Assembly (NCBI RefSeq): GCF_000332175.1
Contig: NZ_KB235911.1
Span: 1 to 64,000, forward strand
DNA: 64,000 bases
Source: Pseudanabaena sp. PCC 6802
Lineage (GTDB): Bacteria; Cyanobacteriota; Cyanobacteriia; Pseudanabaenales; Pseudanabaenaceae
Direction of reading: 5' to 3'
The number at the start of each line of letters is the position of its first letter. Position 1 is the stretch's first letter. Positions 25,298-35,398 of this stretch are shown here, piece after piece. The translations under genes and the position numbers were made by a program. Below the pieces are notes generated by a model, which did no database searches, was not told the origin of the DNA, and saw nothing but the letters and a program-made list of their open reading frames with translations.

Positions 25298-26512
25298 ATG
25301 AATGCGATCGAAAATGAGCGAAAAATTTTGTGGCAACAGGTAGTTGGACTAGCCGCTATGTTGGCGGCGATCGTATTTGCCTGGACGATCTACGAGTTTT
25401 ATCAGCCCCAAATTCTCAGGAATATGGGCTTTGTGGAATTAGCAACCTGGTTGGGAGTAGTTCAGGGTGTCCTGGTAGCTGGAGTCGAGCCTGTGGTGGG
25501 AGGTATGAGCGATCGCATCATGCGCTCGTTCGGTAGCCGTCTACCCATAATAGCCGTCGGCGTAACGATCGCTGGCTCCATTTTCTTAATAGTTTCCTGG
25601 TTGCTGGACGGTCATTTGCCTGACGGTATGCGCTGGCTAGTTCCCATCCTGATGACAGCTTGGGTAATTGCCATGATTATTTTTCGGGGGCCTGCGATCG
25701 CGATTTTGCAACAACTCGCACCTACAAAATTTCTGCCTCAAGCCAATTCTCTACTTGTCTTTGTATTTGCCTTAGTCGGTGCGTGTCACCCAGTTATTAA
25801 TAGCCTCTTAAAGAATTCTGGAGCTGGAAAGGCGTTCATTTTTGGTGCTGTGGGGTTGCTAATTGGTGCTACCTGGCTCTGGCGATCGTCGCCTAAATAT
25901 CTATCTCCATCCCCGCAAGCTGCTTCTCAAATGCTGTCTGAGGCACGAACTTCGACAAGATCGATGTTCCTGGCCTTCCTAATTGGGATGGGAGCAGCAA
26001 CAGAAGTGAATTTGATGATGGCTGTGGTACCGCGAGTATTATCCCAAACTTCATCTTTAAATCTCAGTGGAGAATACACAGCCTCGGCGATCTTGTTAAT
26101 TGCCGCGATCGCGACCTTTCCTCTCGGGCAATTAATAGTCAAGATCGGCGAGCGTAAAGGCATGGTAATAGGTTTGTGCGCTGTATCAGTTGCGATCGCC
26201 ATGTCCTTTCTGCGGCAAACTGCCTTCGGCTCGAATCTCATATTCGAGTTGTTCCACATATTCCTCGCTGGGGTGGCCTTTGGGTTAGTTTTCACCAGCA
26301 TGATTCCGTTTGCTCTAGCCATGCTTGCCAATGGGAATGAGGGGCTGGCGACAGGTTTATATTTTGGCGGAGGTGGTTTAGCGACGGCTTTACTGAATGG
26401 ATTCGCCTTGTACTTTGGCAGCCAACTGGATCGAATAGAGGTGGGTGTAGGAATTGCGATCGCGCTGGTTGCCTTACCTATAACCTTGGTATGTATTAGA
26501 TTAAATCGTTAA
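25298..26512 (+). CDS. MFS transporter
   Basis: 404-residue major facilitator with about 12 helices. The loop-2/3 signature region reads [16 protein letters not shown], and a second Arg-containing loop lies midway ([10 protein letters not shown]). The substrate cannot be read from the sequence; the fold resembles the sugar-cation symporter-like branch. The rubredoxin gene starts 86 bases downstream on the same strand. Confidence 0.82.
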   Translation: MNAIENERKILWQQVVGLAAMLAAIVFAWTIYEFYQPQILRNMGFVELATWLGVVQGVLVAGVEPVVGGMSDRIMRSFGSRLPIIAVGVTIAGSIFLIVSWLLDGHLPDGMRWLVPILMTAWVIAMIIFRGPAIAILQQLAPTKFLPQANSLLVFVFALVGACHPVINSLLKNSGAGKAFIFGAVGLLIGATWLWRSSPKYLSPSPQAASQMLSEARTSTRSMFLAFLIGMGAATEVNLMMAVVPRVLSQTSSLNLSGEYTASAILLIAAIATFPLGQLIVKIGERKGMVIGLCAVSVAIAMSFLRQTAFGSNLIFELFHIFLAGVAFGLVFTSMIPFALAMLANGNEGLATGLYFGGGGLATALLNGFALYFGSQLDRIEVGVGIAIALVALPITLVCIRLNR

Positions 26513-26598
26513 GTGTTAATTCTTGTTTGGGATTTGAAAATTCCTTTGTTGATAGCAGTTATTCTGAGAACGTACATTTGCAAACGAGGTGTCCTGCT

Positions 26599-26757
26599 AT
26601 GCAAAAATATGTATGTTCGACCTGCGGTCATGTATACGACCCCGAAGAAGGCGATCCCGATTCGGATATCCCGCCTGGTACGCCCTTTGAAGATTTACCA
26701 GAAGATTGGGTGTGTCCCGTGTGTGGCGCAAGTAAAGAAGATTTTGCCCCAGAATAA
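26599..26757 (+). CDS. Rubredoxin
   Basis: 52-residue iron protein with both knuckles, [15 protein letters not shown] and [11 protein letters not shown], and the conserved [11 protein letters not shown] core. The ATG at 26599 with GAGG upstream gives a normal rubredoxin N-terminus (MQKYVC), so the longer upstream frame was not used. It is a soluble form without the membrane anchor of RubA, which assembles photosystems. Confidence 0.93.
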   Translation: MQKYVCSTCGHVYDPEEGDPDSDIPPGTPFEDLPEDWVCPVCGASKEDFAPE

Positions 26758-27007
26758 GGAACTAAAACTCCTGTTGCTCGCCGACTGTATAAAATTAGTC
26801 GTCAACCGCAAATGTTTTGGCGATGGGTGAAGCGGAACGTTATTTTGCATTTTGTTAAATAAAACCCTAAATAAGGACGTTACCTAACAAAAGTGTGGAT
26901 AATAACACCAATGGTTGATTTATTCTGCAGATAGTAGGATAACAACCACTATGGGGTGTTTATCTAGCATTTTGCATAGTAATAAATAGTTATGCTGAAA
27001 ATAACCC

Positions 27008-28066
27008 TTACTCAATTTTTCTTACAAGATCTTCTATATTCGGTACTTGTTTATCTAGTTGAGATTGATTGACCGTAATGTTCTTACCAGCTACTGTTTT
27101 TTGTCCAGCGGTCAAGGATGCGATAGGTATTCCTAAAGCTCCCGAAACAACTGATGCAGTATTAGCATCATTGACTTCATATTGAAACATTTCTCGAAAA
27201 GCTCTTTGACTAACTGGTGTTGAAGCACCACTAGGATGTATACAGAAAGACTGAGGAGTTGTTTTCCAAACACCCCATATTTCTTCGCCGATCTCATTTA
27301 CAACAGTTCTAAAAGCCGACGCGGAGGAACTGTTCATCTGTGTAAGTCTATTTCCTACATACATGTATATTGTTGGCAACGCCATCCGATATCTATCCGA
27401 CTCTAAGAAGAACTCTGATTGAGTGTCTCCAGTATGTCTTCGGATACCGTAAACTAAGGCTAGAACTGCTTTTACTGCTCGCTTTGAAGAACCGTCAGCA
27501 GAAAAAGGAATTATTAATCGTTCAGCCGCTGTTAGTGCCAATTCCGTGTAAATAGAGAAACTGGGGTTACAGTCAATGAAAACACAGTTATTTTCATTGT
27601 GCCAAGAGTTTTGAACATCTGCTATCAGATCTCGTATCCATAAGTGGACAATTCGCCAAGCATCCTGCGGACCTGGATTTGTCGCGCTTGATACTCTTGA
27701 AGACTGTGTTTCAAGTTGCTCATCTCCAACCACAAGGTATACATTGCTTGGTACTTCACTGTTGTATCGGGACACTTGTGTGATGTAGCTAGTGCCTGAG
27801 TTCGGAGATACGTATGGACTCCGAATTCGATCCTCGATATACCCGGAGATTGTAAGTCTTGGTTGTTGTGTATGGATTTGAGTAAGTTTTGTTTCTCCTT
27901 GATCCATTCCACCTAAAAGCATAGAGGATGAGTTAGCCTGTGGGCATAGGTCAACTACTAGAACTTTTTTATACGGATTCTGACGTGCATACTCTGAAGC
28001 TAATTGAAAAGTTAGGTAGCTTTTACCCACACCGCCTTTGTTGTTCCATATTGCGTAGATTGCCAT
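27008..28066 (-). CDS. Orphan ParA-like ATPase
   Basis: 352-residue P-loop ATPase of the ParA/MinD group with a deviant Walker A (NNKGGVGKSYLTFQLA), Walker A' (VVDLCPQANSS) and Walker B (CVFIDCNPSFS). No ParB-like gene is adjacent. Composition is A+T-richer than the NDH genes, and it opens the mobile island that runs to 37.7 kb. It could be a plasmid or phage remnant; distinct from the parA at 52.4 kb. Confidence 0.85.
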   Translation of the reverse strand: MAIYAIWNNKGGVGKSYLTFQLASEYARQNPYKKVLVVDLCPQANSSSMLLGGMDQGETKLTQIHTQQPRLTISGYIEDRIRSPYVSPNSGTSYITQVSRYNSEVPSNVYLVVGDEQLETQSSRVSSATNPGPQDAWRIVHLWIRDLIADVQNSWHNENNCVFIDCNPSFSIYTELALTAAERLIIPFSADGSSKRAVKAVLALVYGIRRHTGDTQSEFFLESDRYRMALPTIYMYVGNRLTQMNSSSASAFRTVVNEIGEEIWGVWKTTPQSFCIHPSGASTPVSQRAFREMFQYEVNDANTASVVSGALGIPIASLTAGQKTVAGKNITVNQSQLDKQVPNIEDLVRKIE

Positions 28067-28325
28067 TTACCTCAAAATCCTTTTAGTTAATTACTTTCGA
28101 GAATTCTAGACGAGTTTGGTCTATTACTGGTAATACAATTTTGGTGGTAATTTGGCTCAAAGCACAAAAGAGTGTTGCTTTAGAATGTTAACGTTGAAAT
28201 ATACAGCAATAATACTCAGCCTAATCGGGTCGAGAAGGGTGTTTAGCCCTTCCCTCCCACACCACCCGGCATGCGGGTCCGCACCGGGCGGTTCATAATC
28301 GCCGCGCAAACAAACCTCAAGAAAA

Positions 28326-29657
28326 TCAGGCATAACCCTGGACTTTCATCCAAAGTTCTCGCACTGAAAGCCAACCCTGTAACTGTAACCACTGATTCGT
28401 CATTCCCGTATGGGTTGCCAGAGTCTTTGACAAACGCCAATAGCCTTTGCGACTAATGCCGGTCAAAATCGCCTGTCGCTTACTGGTTCCGAGAGCAAGC
28501 AAATGGCGAATACGAGTGCGAGGTCTGCGCCACTGTTGACCGTAACACATGCGAATCCGTCGCCGCAACCAACCATCCAACTGCTCAATTGGACTGTAAT
28601 GCTGGGAAATGCCGTAGTAGTTCATCCAGCCCCGTAAGTATCGGTTCAATCGTTCCATGCGGTACTCCATTGAAACACCCCAACTACGTGACGTTAAGCC
28701 CCGCAGTCGATGTATGAAATCCCGATAGGCTTGGTCTGACCACCAAATCCGAATTCCTCGGAACGTAAATCCCAGAAATTCTAATTTGTCAGTCCTGACC
28801 ACACGACTTTTCTGCCGATTTACTTTGAGCTTCAGCTTTTGGCTCAGGTATCGGCTGATATTAGCCAACACCCTCTGCCCTGCCCGTCTACTTTTGACCA
28901 GAATTACCAAGTCATCCATATAGCGAGCAAAGCGATGTCCTCTTGCCTCTAACTCTTTGTCGAGGTCATCCAACAAGATGTTGGCGAGCAACGGTGACAG
29001 TGGCGACCCTTGTGGAGTGCCCCAATCCGTTGCCGCGAAAGTGTGACCGACCATAACTCCCGCTCGCAGATACCGTCCGATTAAACCCAGAAGTACCTTA
29101 TCGGTTACTTTCCGAGCAATGCGGGACATCAGCATGTCGTGGTCTACATTGTCAAAGAATTTCTCCAAATCAATGTCTACCGCAACTTGATACCCTGCTT
29201 TGATGGCGGACTTTACCTGCCGAATTGCTCCGTGGGCAGATCGCTTGGGTCGACTGCCATAGCTTGAGTCCGAAAATCCTGGCTCAAACATTGGCGATAA
29301 CACTTGTAGAATGGCTTGCTGGATTACCCGGTCTATGACACAAGGTATTCCTAGCTTTCTCTCGCCGCCTCTTGGCTTTGGTATTACTACCTGTCGCACT
29401 GGCTGCGGTTGATACGTACCATCCTTCAGGGAAGCGCGAATCTCTGTCCAATGCTCCCTTGCATAGTCGAGGAAATCTCCTATAGTCATACCGTCGATTC
29501 CGGCTGCTCCTTGGTTCGATTTCACCCTTCCCCATGCCTGTTGCACATTGTTGCGCTCTAATATTCGCGCCATCAGGTTGTCTAAGGCTGGCTTTATGTC
29601 AGCACGCCATCCGTCATCTCCCCCGGTCGGGTTCATCGATGCGTCTGAGTTGTTCAT
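28326..29657 (-). CDS. ltrA: Group II intron reverse transcriptase/maturase
   Basis: 443-residue intron-encoded protein. The reverse transcriptase has GTPQGSPLSPLLANILLDDL and the catalytic RYMDDLVILV. Thumb and maturase domain X follow (RLNRYLRGWMNYYGISQ), and there is no C-terminal HNH endonuclease domain, which fits short bacterial intron proteins. It helps splicing and reverse-splices its own intron into DNA. GGAGGAG precedes the ATG. The frame is intact, so the intron may still be mobile despite the MITE upstream. Confidence 0.93.
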   Translation of the reverse strand: MNNSDASMNPTGGDDGWRADIKPALDNLMARILERNNVQQAWGRVKSNQGAAGIDGMTIGDFLDYAREHWTEIRASLKDGTYQPQPVRQVVIPKPRGGERKLGIPCVIDRVIQQAILQVLSPMFEPGFSDSSYGSRPKRSAHGAIRQVKSAIKAGYQVAVDIDLEKFFDNVDHDMLMSRIARKVTDKVLLGLIGRYLRAGVMVGHTFAATDWGTPQGSPLSPLLANILLDDLDKELEARGHRFARYMDDLVILVKSRRAGQRVLANISRYLSQKLKLKVNRQKSRVVRTDKLEFLGFTFRGIRIWWSDQAYRDFIHRLRGLTSRSWGVSMEYRMERLNRYLRGWMNYYGISQHYSPIEQLDGWLRRRIRMCYGQQWRRPRTRIRHLLALGTSKRQAILTGISRKGYWRLSKTLATHTGMTNQWLQLQGWLSVRELWMKVQGYA

Positions 29658-29869
29658 TGCTCCTCCTTATGGCAATTATGTTCTGTCCTTCGTCCTGGAT
29701 TGGACTACTATGACTTCTGCTGACTTCTGCAAGGCTTGACACCAAGAGTTCCCTCTTAGTGGGCTGTCCTTTTTGCTTTAGGGTTCTGTGGCTTCCTAAC
29801 CGTTTCCGGCTCTTACCTCATTCAGACTCCCTTTACTCTTAGAACCGCAACCTTACAGACCTCCCCAGA

Positions 29870-29983
29870 TATAGCGCTTTTCAGATCGGAACGATAAGGG
29901 GGGGTTGGGGGCTGCGCCCCCAAGAAGGGGTGAAACCCCTTCACCCCATAAATAAAACCTGTTCTCAATTGAAAACCGCTATA
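29870..29983 (+). repeat. Family A MITE, copy 7, inside the group II intron
   Basis: 114-bp forward copy. The sister intron at 32.6 kb has the same flanking sequence without the element: CTCCCCAGATAAGAACGTGA, against CTCCCCAGATA[element]TAAGAACGTGA here. The insertion therefore duplicated a TA. Confidence 0.93.
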
Positions 29984-30360
29984 AGAACGTGAACTGTCCC
30001 GCCGCAACCGTGTCATTTACTGTGCCCCTTGAACCAGAGGTTTTGTTGTGTTGTGCCAACTCACCCAGGGGTCTCAGCCTTCTATGACATTTCTGTTCGT
30101 CGGCTCGTCGGTTTGCTATCCGGCTTCCTTCAAACACTTCCTCGCGAAAGCATTCTTGCCTTAAGCTAGTAGTGGTCGTCACTCGGATCTGTAAATTGAT
30201 CATTTGGACGCTGGTTCTCCTACAGGGGACTTTCACCCCATTAGTTCACGCCCATGCTGGGCGTACACACATCATTGGAGCGGACAATATTGTGATATTT
30301 CGGGGTTGAGTTGTGGGACGATCTTTTGCCGCTCAATTCGACCGTTAGACAGTGAGTTAG

Positions 30361-31395
30361 ATGCAGTTAAATTCAATCGAAGAGAAAATTGAAATGATTC
30401 TTAAGATTCCACAAAACTCCAATTTCAAACTAGAAATTGCTAAAGAGCTTCTTCTATTGATTGAAGAAGCTCATAAAGAATTTGATAGATCTCAAAGCGA
30501 TCCTGACTGGGAGTGGGACACGGATAGAAGCTCAATAACCGTTGACGGCAAAACATATGAAATCAAGTTAAGGTTTGGTTTTGCTGAATATTTTTTCACG
30601 TTAGGAGAAATCTTAAAGACGGACATTAGAGATCTAGGAGGCGTAGGGAGAGAAAGGGTTCCATTTGGATTTATTGCTTACAATAAAGAGAGTAATGCAG
30701 TCTATATTGTTTTTCGCGGAACAATGACCCCAGCAGAATGGATCACTAATGCTCAATTTAAACCTGGATGTGAATCTTTCCTTGGAGAAAATGATTTAGG
30801 TAAAGTTCATCGTGGATTTCATAAGATTTATACCCGTAAAGATATTGGGTCAAATCCCGTCAAAGAAGAGGACGATATACCTTCAATCCGAGAATGTATA
30901 GAAAATGCAATTAAAGGTTGTCCTAAACATACTATTGGACTATGGCCCACGGAAGCTATTGAAAAATGTCCTACAGATGCTACGGTATATATTACAGGCC
31001 ATAGTTTAGGTGGAGCTTTAGCTACATTATCAACACTTCATATTAAAGCAAAAATTAACCCCTTTAACCCCATTCTTTATGCTTTTGCTAATCCGAGGGC
31101 GGGAGGTGTCAACTTTTCTAAGAGATTTGAAGGATTAGAATGTTTTCGTATTGCTAACAGCGAGGATATTGTTCCTACCCTACCTTTAGCAAGCATTGAT
31201 TTAACATCTGGTTCAAATGATACGACTAGCAAGTCTTTAGCAAAGACAAAAAATCTGCCTAAACTTTTTTCTTCTCTACTTCCCGATCTTGATTACCATC
31301 ATATTGGTGAGCCTATTTACTTTACTCATCACAAAGGAGCAATTGCCGATAATCACATTATTCCGGCATACAAAGAAGCTTTAGGCATTATCTGA
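30361..31395 (+). CDS. Class 3 lipase-family alpha/beta hydrolase
   Basis: 344-residue hydrolase. It has an oxyanion/entry segment AVYIVFRGTMTPAEWITNAQ, nucleophile elbow TGHSLGGALA (catalytic Ser), the expected Asp in NSEDIVPTLP, and His candidates in DYHHIGEPIYF or DNHIIPAY. No signal peptide is seen, so it is probably intracellular or acts on a delivered substrate. It is A+T-rich and lies just outside the group II intron's 5' boundary, in the accessory island. Confidence 0.85.
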   Translation: MQLNSIEEKIEMILKIPQNSNFKLEIAKELLLLIEEAHKEFDRSQSDPDWEWDTDRSSITVDGKTYEIKLRFGFAEYFFTLGEILKTDIRDLGGVGRERVPFGFIAYNKESNAVYIVFRGTMTPAEWITNAQFKPGCESFLGENDLGKVHRGFHKIYTRKDIGSNPVKEEDDIPSIRECIENAIKGCPKHTIGLWPTEAIEKCPTDATVYITGHSLGGALATLSTLHIKAKINPFNPILYAFANPRAGGVNFSKRFEGLECFRIANSEDIVPTLPLASIDLTSGSNDTTSKSLAKTKNLPKLFSSLLPDLDYHHIGEPIYFTHHKGAIADNHIIPAYKEALGII

Positions 31396-31493
31396 TCCTT
31401 GATTTAGTACCATGGTTCTTTATGGCTTTGTAGAACTAAAAAAGCAAATCGAAGAAATTTAAGTAGTTTATTAAATGAGGCTATAGAGCAATA

Positions 31494-32157
31494 ATGATGT
31501 CATCAGCTAAGTCGTGGGCGGTTTTCATTGGAGTAGCTACAGTTGACATAGTTCTGCTTATCAAGCTATTAACCAGCCAATCTTCTACAGATCTCCTTGT
31601 GGCTATCGGTGTTATCACAACCCTCTTGATCTTCTCTTTTCGGCTTGAGGACATATTGCTCCGGCAATGATAGAGCGTGCATTTTTTAGGTAGTGACCCT
31701 TGAAACAACCGTATCTCCTGTAATATCTCAGGTTGCCGGAGCAATAATAAGAGCTAATATTGGCAAAGACGGGTTACAGATTGAGTTAAGCAATCTCAAC
31801 ACAAGGTTAGAGAAAACCGAGAATAATTTGACAGAAGCTCAAGCTGAGATCGAAGCTAACAAGGAAAAGGTAGACAATTTATTTTTACTCTCAATGGGTC
31901 CTGATCTATATATGAACTTGAAGAAAATAGCGTCAGGTCATTTTGGAAAATATCACAAGAACCCTGATGGAGGTTTAGATCGTGAGCTTCGCCACCTCCG
32001 CAATATTGGTTACATAGAAGTAAAAGATAACTCTGTTAGCAAGATTCCTGAGTATGGTGAGAATCTTTCAGAGTATGTATGGGTTACTGAAACTGGTAAG
32101 GATTTTGTTACTTTGCGGGAGTTGGTTGAGCAGCACAAGTCGCAAGGTACAGGCTAA
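31494..32157 (+). pseudogene. Membrane coiled-coil / winged-helix protein gene split by an IS630-type MITE
   Basis: The first part encodes two membrane helices (WAVFIGVATVDIVLLIKLL and LLVAIGVITTLLIFSF), ending in FRLEDI. A 93-bp element follows, and the frame then resumes at IIRANIGKDGLQIELSNLNT, a coiled coil (NTRLEKTENNLTEAQAEIEA) and a C-terminal winged-helix-like domain (ASGHFGKYHKNPDGGLDREL). Removing the element and one TA joins the parts in frame as RLEDI-IRANIG. The rejoined protein has about 190 residues. The C-terminal domain recurs in cyanobacterial proteins of unknown role. A fragment starting at a GTG inside the element could still be made. Confidence 0.75.
31654..31746. mobile_element. 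93-bp IS630-derived MITE
   Basis: The ends TATTGCTCCGGCAA and TTGCCGGAGCAATA are perfect 14-bp inverted repeats whose outer bases are the duplicated TA. They match the left end of the IS630 element at 35998 (TTGCTCCGGCAATGA). It has no coding capacity, so it would move with that element's transposase. Confidence 0.85.
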
Positions 32158-32191
32158 CAATTAAAATGCAGTGCGATCGCCGATCTTGTAG

Positions 32192-32220
32192 GGTGCGTCC
32201 CACGCACCTTTTACCTTTTT
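32192..32220 (+). terminator. Hairpin followed by T-rich tract
   Basis: GGTGCGT-ccc-ACGCACC followed by TTTTACCTTTTT, 34 bases after the preceding gene. The GTAGGGTGCGTCCCACGCACC form also recurs as a short repeat in cyanobacterial genomes. Confidence 0.6.
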
Positions 32221-32221
32221 A

Positions 32222-32938
32222 AATACAAGCCCGTCTAATCGGGTAACCAGGGGATTTTCTCCCCCAGTCCCCACAGCACCCCGCGTGCGGCTCCGCACGG
32301 GGCGCTTCCCCAGAAAGGTTTAGATATTTAGGCTCAAAAGAACCGATATCCAAGGCTGGTTGTGCAATTAAGCGCCGACAATATGGCTCCCCCGGTCGGG
32401 TTCATCACCAAGTCGAGCTTTGCAACTCCTCCTTGCTTGCCAAGGTTCAGCCCTTCACCGTGTCTCACCCATTACGATGAGCGTTTGGCTACTATAGCAT
32501 CTGCTGACTTCTGCCCAATCATGAGTAACGTTGCCGCAACTCACGCGGTCTGAGTTGTCTTAGGGTTCTGTGGCTACCTAGCCGTTTCCAGCTAGACCTC
32601 AATCAGACTCCCTTAGCTTCAAAGACCGCCGTTTGAGCAGATCTCCCCAGATAAGAACGTGAACTGTCCCTGCACAACCGCGTCATTTACTGTGTTCCCC
32701 GAACCAAAAGGCTTTGTGATGTTGTGCTCACTCGCCACGGGAATTTCAGCCTTCTATGACGTTTCTGTCCGTCAGCTCGCAGGTTTGCCGCTGGCTTCCT
32801 TCAGACCTTTCCTCGCGGAAACGCCCTTGCCTTTGGCTAGGAGTTTTCGTCACTCGGCTCCAAAATTTACGAGCATTTGGACGTTGGTTCTCCTCCAGGG
32901 GACTTTCACCCCATTAGTTCACGCCCATGCTGTTCCTA
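32222..32938 (-). mobile_element. ORF-less group II intron remnant
   Basis: Its 5' half (read on the minus strand) parallels the intact intron at 28216-30270 nearly base for base (CATGGGCGTGAACTAATGGG, AGTGACGA- and GTGAGTTGGC-like segments), and a domain V-like hairpin plus CCCGATTAG closes the 3' end. The maturase is gone; only a short stretch around its start (CCCCCGGTCGGGTTCATC on the plus strand) remains. The first ~10 bases of the 5' end are altered. It serves as the empty site for the MITE inserted in the intact copy. The remaining DNA from 32158 to 33008 holds no gene. Confidence 0.78.
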
Positions 32939-33008
32939 TGATGGATTGTAAAGCGCTCAACAAGGTGCGAACCTGAAGGTAGGAATGTATTAACCTCTCT
33001 AATTCGTA

Positions 33009-33951
33009 AGCATCCCCTCAAACTCTATCCCTACAACTCATTAAATATTTTGATGGAGCCACCATCCATACTGCCTATGAAGCTGGGTTTTCAGGGTTTG
33101 TTCTACATCGAGAACTTAAGAAGCATGGAATCCAGAATCTAGTGGTGAATGCATCATGGGTTGAAGTTTCCGTCAATGACCGCGTCAAGACCGATAAACG
33201 AGATGCGCTCAAATTATCCACCCTGCTGGAAGTAAGGCGATTAAAGGGAATCCGCATTCCCAGTGAGGTAGAAGAAGCCCATCGGTTGCTGAGTCGCACC
33301 AGACAACAGCTTGTCGAAGATCGCACTGCTGTCAAAAACAAAATCAGGATGAAGTTTCACCAGTTTGGGCTGATTGATGATGATGAGACCCGCCAGATGA
33401 CCCACATACTCGTCGATGAGCTTCTGGAAAATGCTCCATCAAAAGAATTAACGATTGCGATTAACGCCTACTGGAGCGTTTGGAGAAATCTAGATGAGGA
33501 AATTAAGAAGATTGAGGAAGAACTGAAGCATCAAGCTAAAGAAGACCCCAACGAAAAGACCTACCGCTCCGCCCCTGGCGTTGGGCCACTGTCTGCTCGG
33601 ATCTTGTCAAATGAACTGGGGAATATGTGCCAATTTAAGAATGAACGTCAGTTGTTCTCATTTACAGGTCTAACCCCCAGTGAACATTCTAGTGGTGAAA
33701 CGATCCGTCGAGGTCACATCAGTCGCCAAGGCAATAGTCGAGTTAGAGGGATATTAATCGAGATCGCATGGAGAGCGATTGGGAAAGATAAAACACTGGC
33801 TGATTTTTTTGAGAGGCTTTATCCTAGAACCGGAAAGACCAAAGCCATCGTTGCCGTCGCTCGGAAACTTATTGGTCGGATTCGCGCAGCCTTTCAAAAA
33901 AGAGAGCACTACCAAAAAGAATTTCTTGTTGCGGAAACTCCAGCAGCTTAA
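33009..33951 (+). pseudogene. 5'-truncated IS110-family transposase
   Basis: The frame is open from 33009 without a good start and joins the IS110 family in mid-domain (YFDGATIHTAYEAGFSGFVL, then DRVKTDKRDALKL). The C-terminal half is complete: GVGPLSARILSNELG, FTGLTPSEHSSGE and the RGHISRQGNSRVRG segment with the conserved Ser region. The N-terminal DEDD residues (GLDVSK-type start) are missing. A GTG at 33142 could give a 269-aa fragment, but catalysis would be lost. Confidence 0.85.
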
Positions 33952-34002
33952 ACTCCGGGAAAATTCATTAATGTAGTACAGCACTAGAAAAACGAGAGTG
34001 CT

Positions 34003-35335
34003 CAGATTTTTGTGTAAGCGAGAAATAAGGTCAGTAATTTAAACGTCCTGGGAATAGGATAGCAAAATATGACAACGCTGCCTTCCAATCTTTAAGGGGG
34101 CGAGTCCAACGCTTGGCAATGTTATGCATGGCCAAGAACATGAGCTTGAAGACAGATTCCTCATCGGGGAAGACAGCCTTGGTTTTAATCACCTTGCGCA
34201 GGGAGCGATTGAGGGATTCAATGGCATTGGTAGTGTAGATGACTTTGCGGATGTCCATGGGATAGTCAAAGATGGGGATAATGTTCTGCCAATGGCGCAG
34301 CCAGATTTGGCTAATCGCGGGGTATAGGCGATCCCACTTGGCGGCAAAAGCCTCAAGCGCAGCTTCGGCTTCTGCCAAAGTGGCAGCATGATAAATGGGC
34401 TTGAGGTCAGCCACAACAGCTTTAGCGTCTTTCCAGGGCACATGACGCAAACAGTTGCGGATCAGATGCACAATACATAGTTGCACCTGGGTTTGCGGGA
34501 AAACAGCCTCAATCGCCTGGGGGAATCCCACTAAGCCATCGCAACAGGCAATCAGAATGTCCTTGACCCCACGGTTTTTGAGGTCAGTCAGCACCTTGAG
34601 CCAGAACTTAGCGCCTTCGGATTCCACCTCCCCAATCCACAGCCCAAGCAATTCTTTGTTGCCCTCAACCGTAATACCCAAGACGACATAGACCGCTCGC
34701 TTGCTCACCCGACCCGACACCTTGATATTCACGTAGAGGGCATCGAGGTAAATGATGGGATATACAGGTTCCAGGGGACGGCACTGCCAAGCCTTGACCT
34801 CGTCGCTAACTGCATCAGTGACCTCACTGATGAGTGCGGCGGAGATCTTGGCACCATAGAGTTCTTCGAGTTGAGCACTAATGTCTCGGGTGCTTAATCC
34901 CCGTGCATACATAGCCAGGATTTTCTCATCGAGTCCTGCTATTCGCCTTTGGTGTTTCGGTACCAGCACGGGGTCAAACTCGCCGTTACGGTCTCGCGGT
35001 ATCGACAACTCCATTTCGCCCTGTTGCGACTGCACCGTCTTCTGCGAGTAGCCATTGCGGCTGTTGCGTCGCACAACTTCGTCTTCTACCGCTTCCTCTC
35101 CCTTAGGCGTGCTTGATTTGAGGTGATGGCTCAGCTCTCCCGTGAGCGCTCGCTCGATTAGTCGTTGACTCAGTTGCTTCAGTAAGCCCGATTCTCCTAG
35201 AATGTCCTCGGGGCTATGGCACTCTGACACCAACTCGTCTAGTAGTTCATCTGTACGATTAGTTGCTTGTTTGCCTCTTAACATGTTGCGGTCTCCTTGG
35301 TTTTTGTGATTCTAGACCGCTTACACAAAATTCTG
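34003..35335 (-). mobile_element. IS256-family insertion sequence
   Basis: Terminal inverted repeats CAGATTTTTGTGTAAGCG at the left and GCTTACACAAAATTCTG at the right enclose one intact transposase gene. No clear 8-9 bp target duplication is visible at the flanks. About 1.33 kb. Confidence 0.85.
34031..35284 (-). CDS. IS256-family (mutator) transposase
   Basis: 417-residue DDE transposase. It has an N-terminal region (ERALTGELSHHL, RNSRNGYSQKTVQSQQGEME), first Asp in PIIYLDALYVNIK, second Asp in ILIACCDGLVGFP, the C/D(2)H-type segment QLCIVHLIRN, and the Glu in TTNAIESLNRSLRKV. Full length, no breaks, so probably active. Confidence 0.94.
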   Translation of the reverse strand: MLRGKQATNRTDELLDELVSECHSPEDILGESGLLKQLSQRLIERALTGELSHHLKSSTPKGEEAVEDEVVRRNSRNGYSQKTVQSQQGEMELSIPRDRNGEFDPVLVPKHQRRIAGLDEKILAMYARGLSTRDISAQLEELYGAKISAALISEVTDAVSDEVKAWQCRPLEPVYPIIYLDALYVNIKVSGRVSKRAVYVVLGITVEGNKELLGLWIGEVESEGAKFWLKVLTDLKNRGVKDILIACCDGLVGFPQAIEAVFPQTQVQLCIVHLIRNCLRHVPWKDAKAVVADLKPIYHAATLAEAEAALEAFAAKWDRLYPAISQIWLRHWQNIIPIFDYPMDIRKVIYTTNAIESLNRSLRKVIKTKAVFPDEESVFKLMFLAMHNIAKRWTRPLKDWKAALSYFAILFPGRLNY

Positions 35336-35398
35336 ATCAGTCTCGAAAAACTCATTACAAGGGAATACTCCAAATAAGCTTTTTGAATAAACATCTAT

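Larger units (their letters stand above)
28216..30270 (-). mobile_element. Group II intron with maturase gene, itself carrying a MITE
   Basis: Read on the minus strand the 5' end is GTGTGTACGCCCAGCATGGG, a group II GUGYG-type start. The maturase lies in domain IV. After it comes a domain V-like hairpin (GAACCGCCCGGTGCGGACCC with its partner CGCATGCCGGGTGGTG, about 28250-28293), and the 3' end is ...CCCGATTAG. A 114-bp family A element sits between domain I-III and the maturase start. Exact exon junctions are approximate (within about 5 bases). Confidence 0.85.

Noticed and set aside
27008-28066. A second complete partition system
   Set aside because: The ParA-like gene has no ParB partner and no nearby palindrome of the 45228/51932 type.
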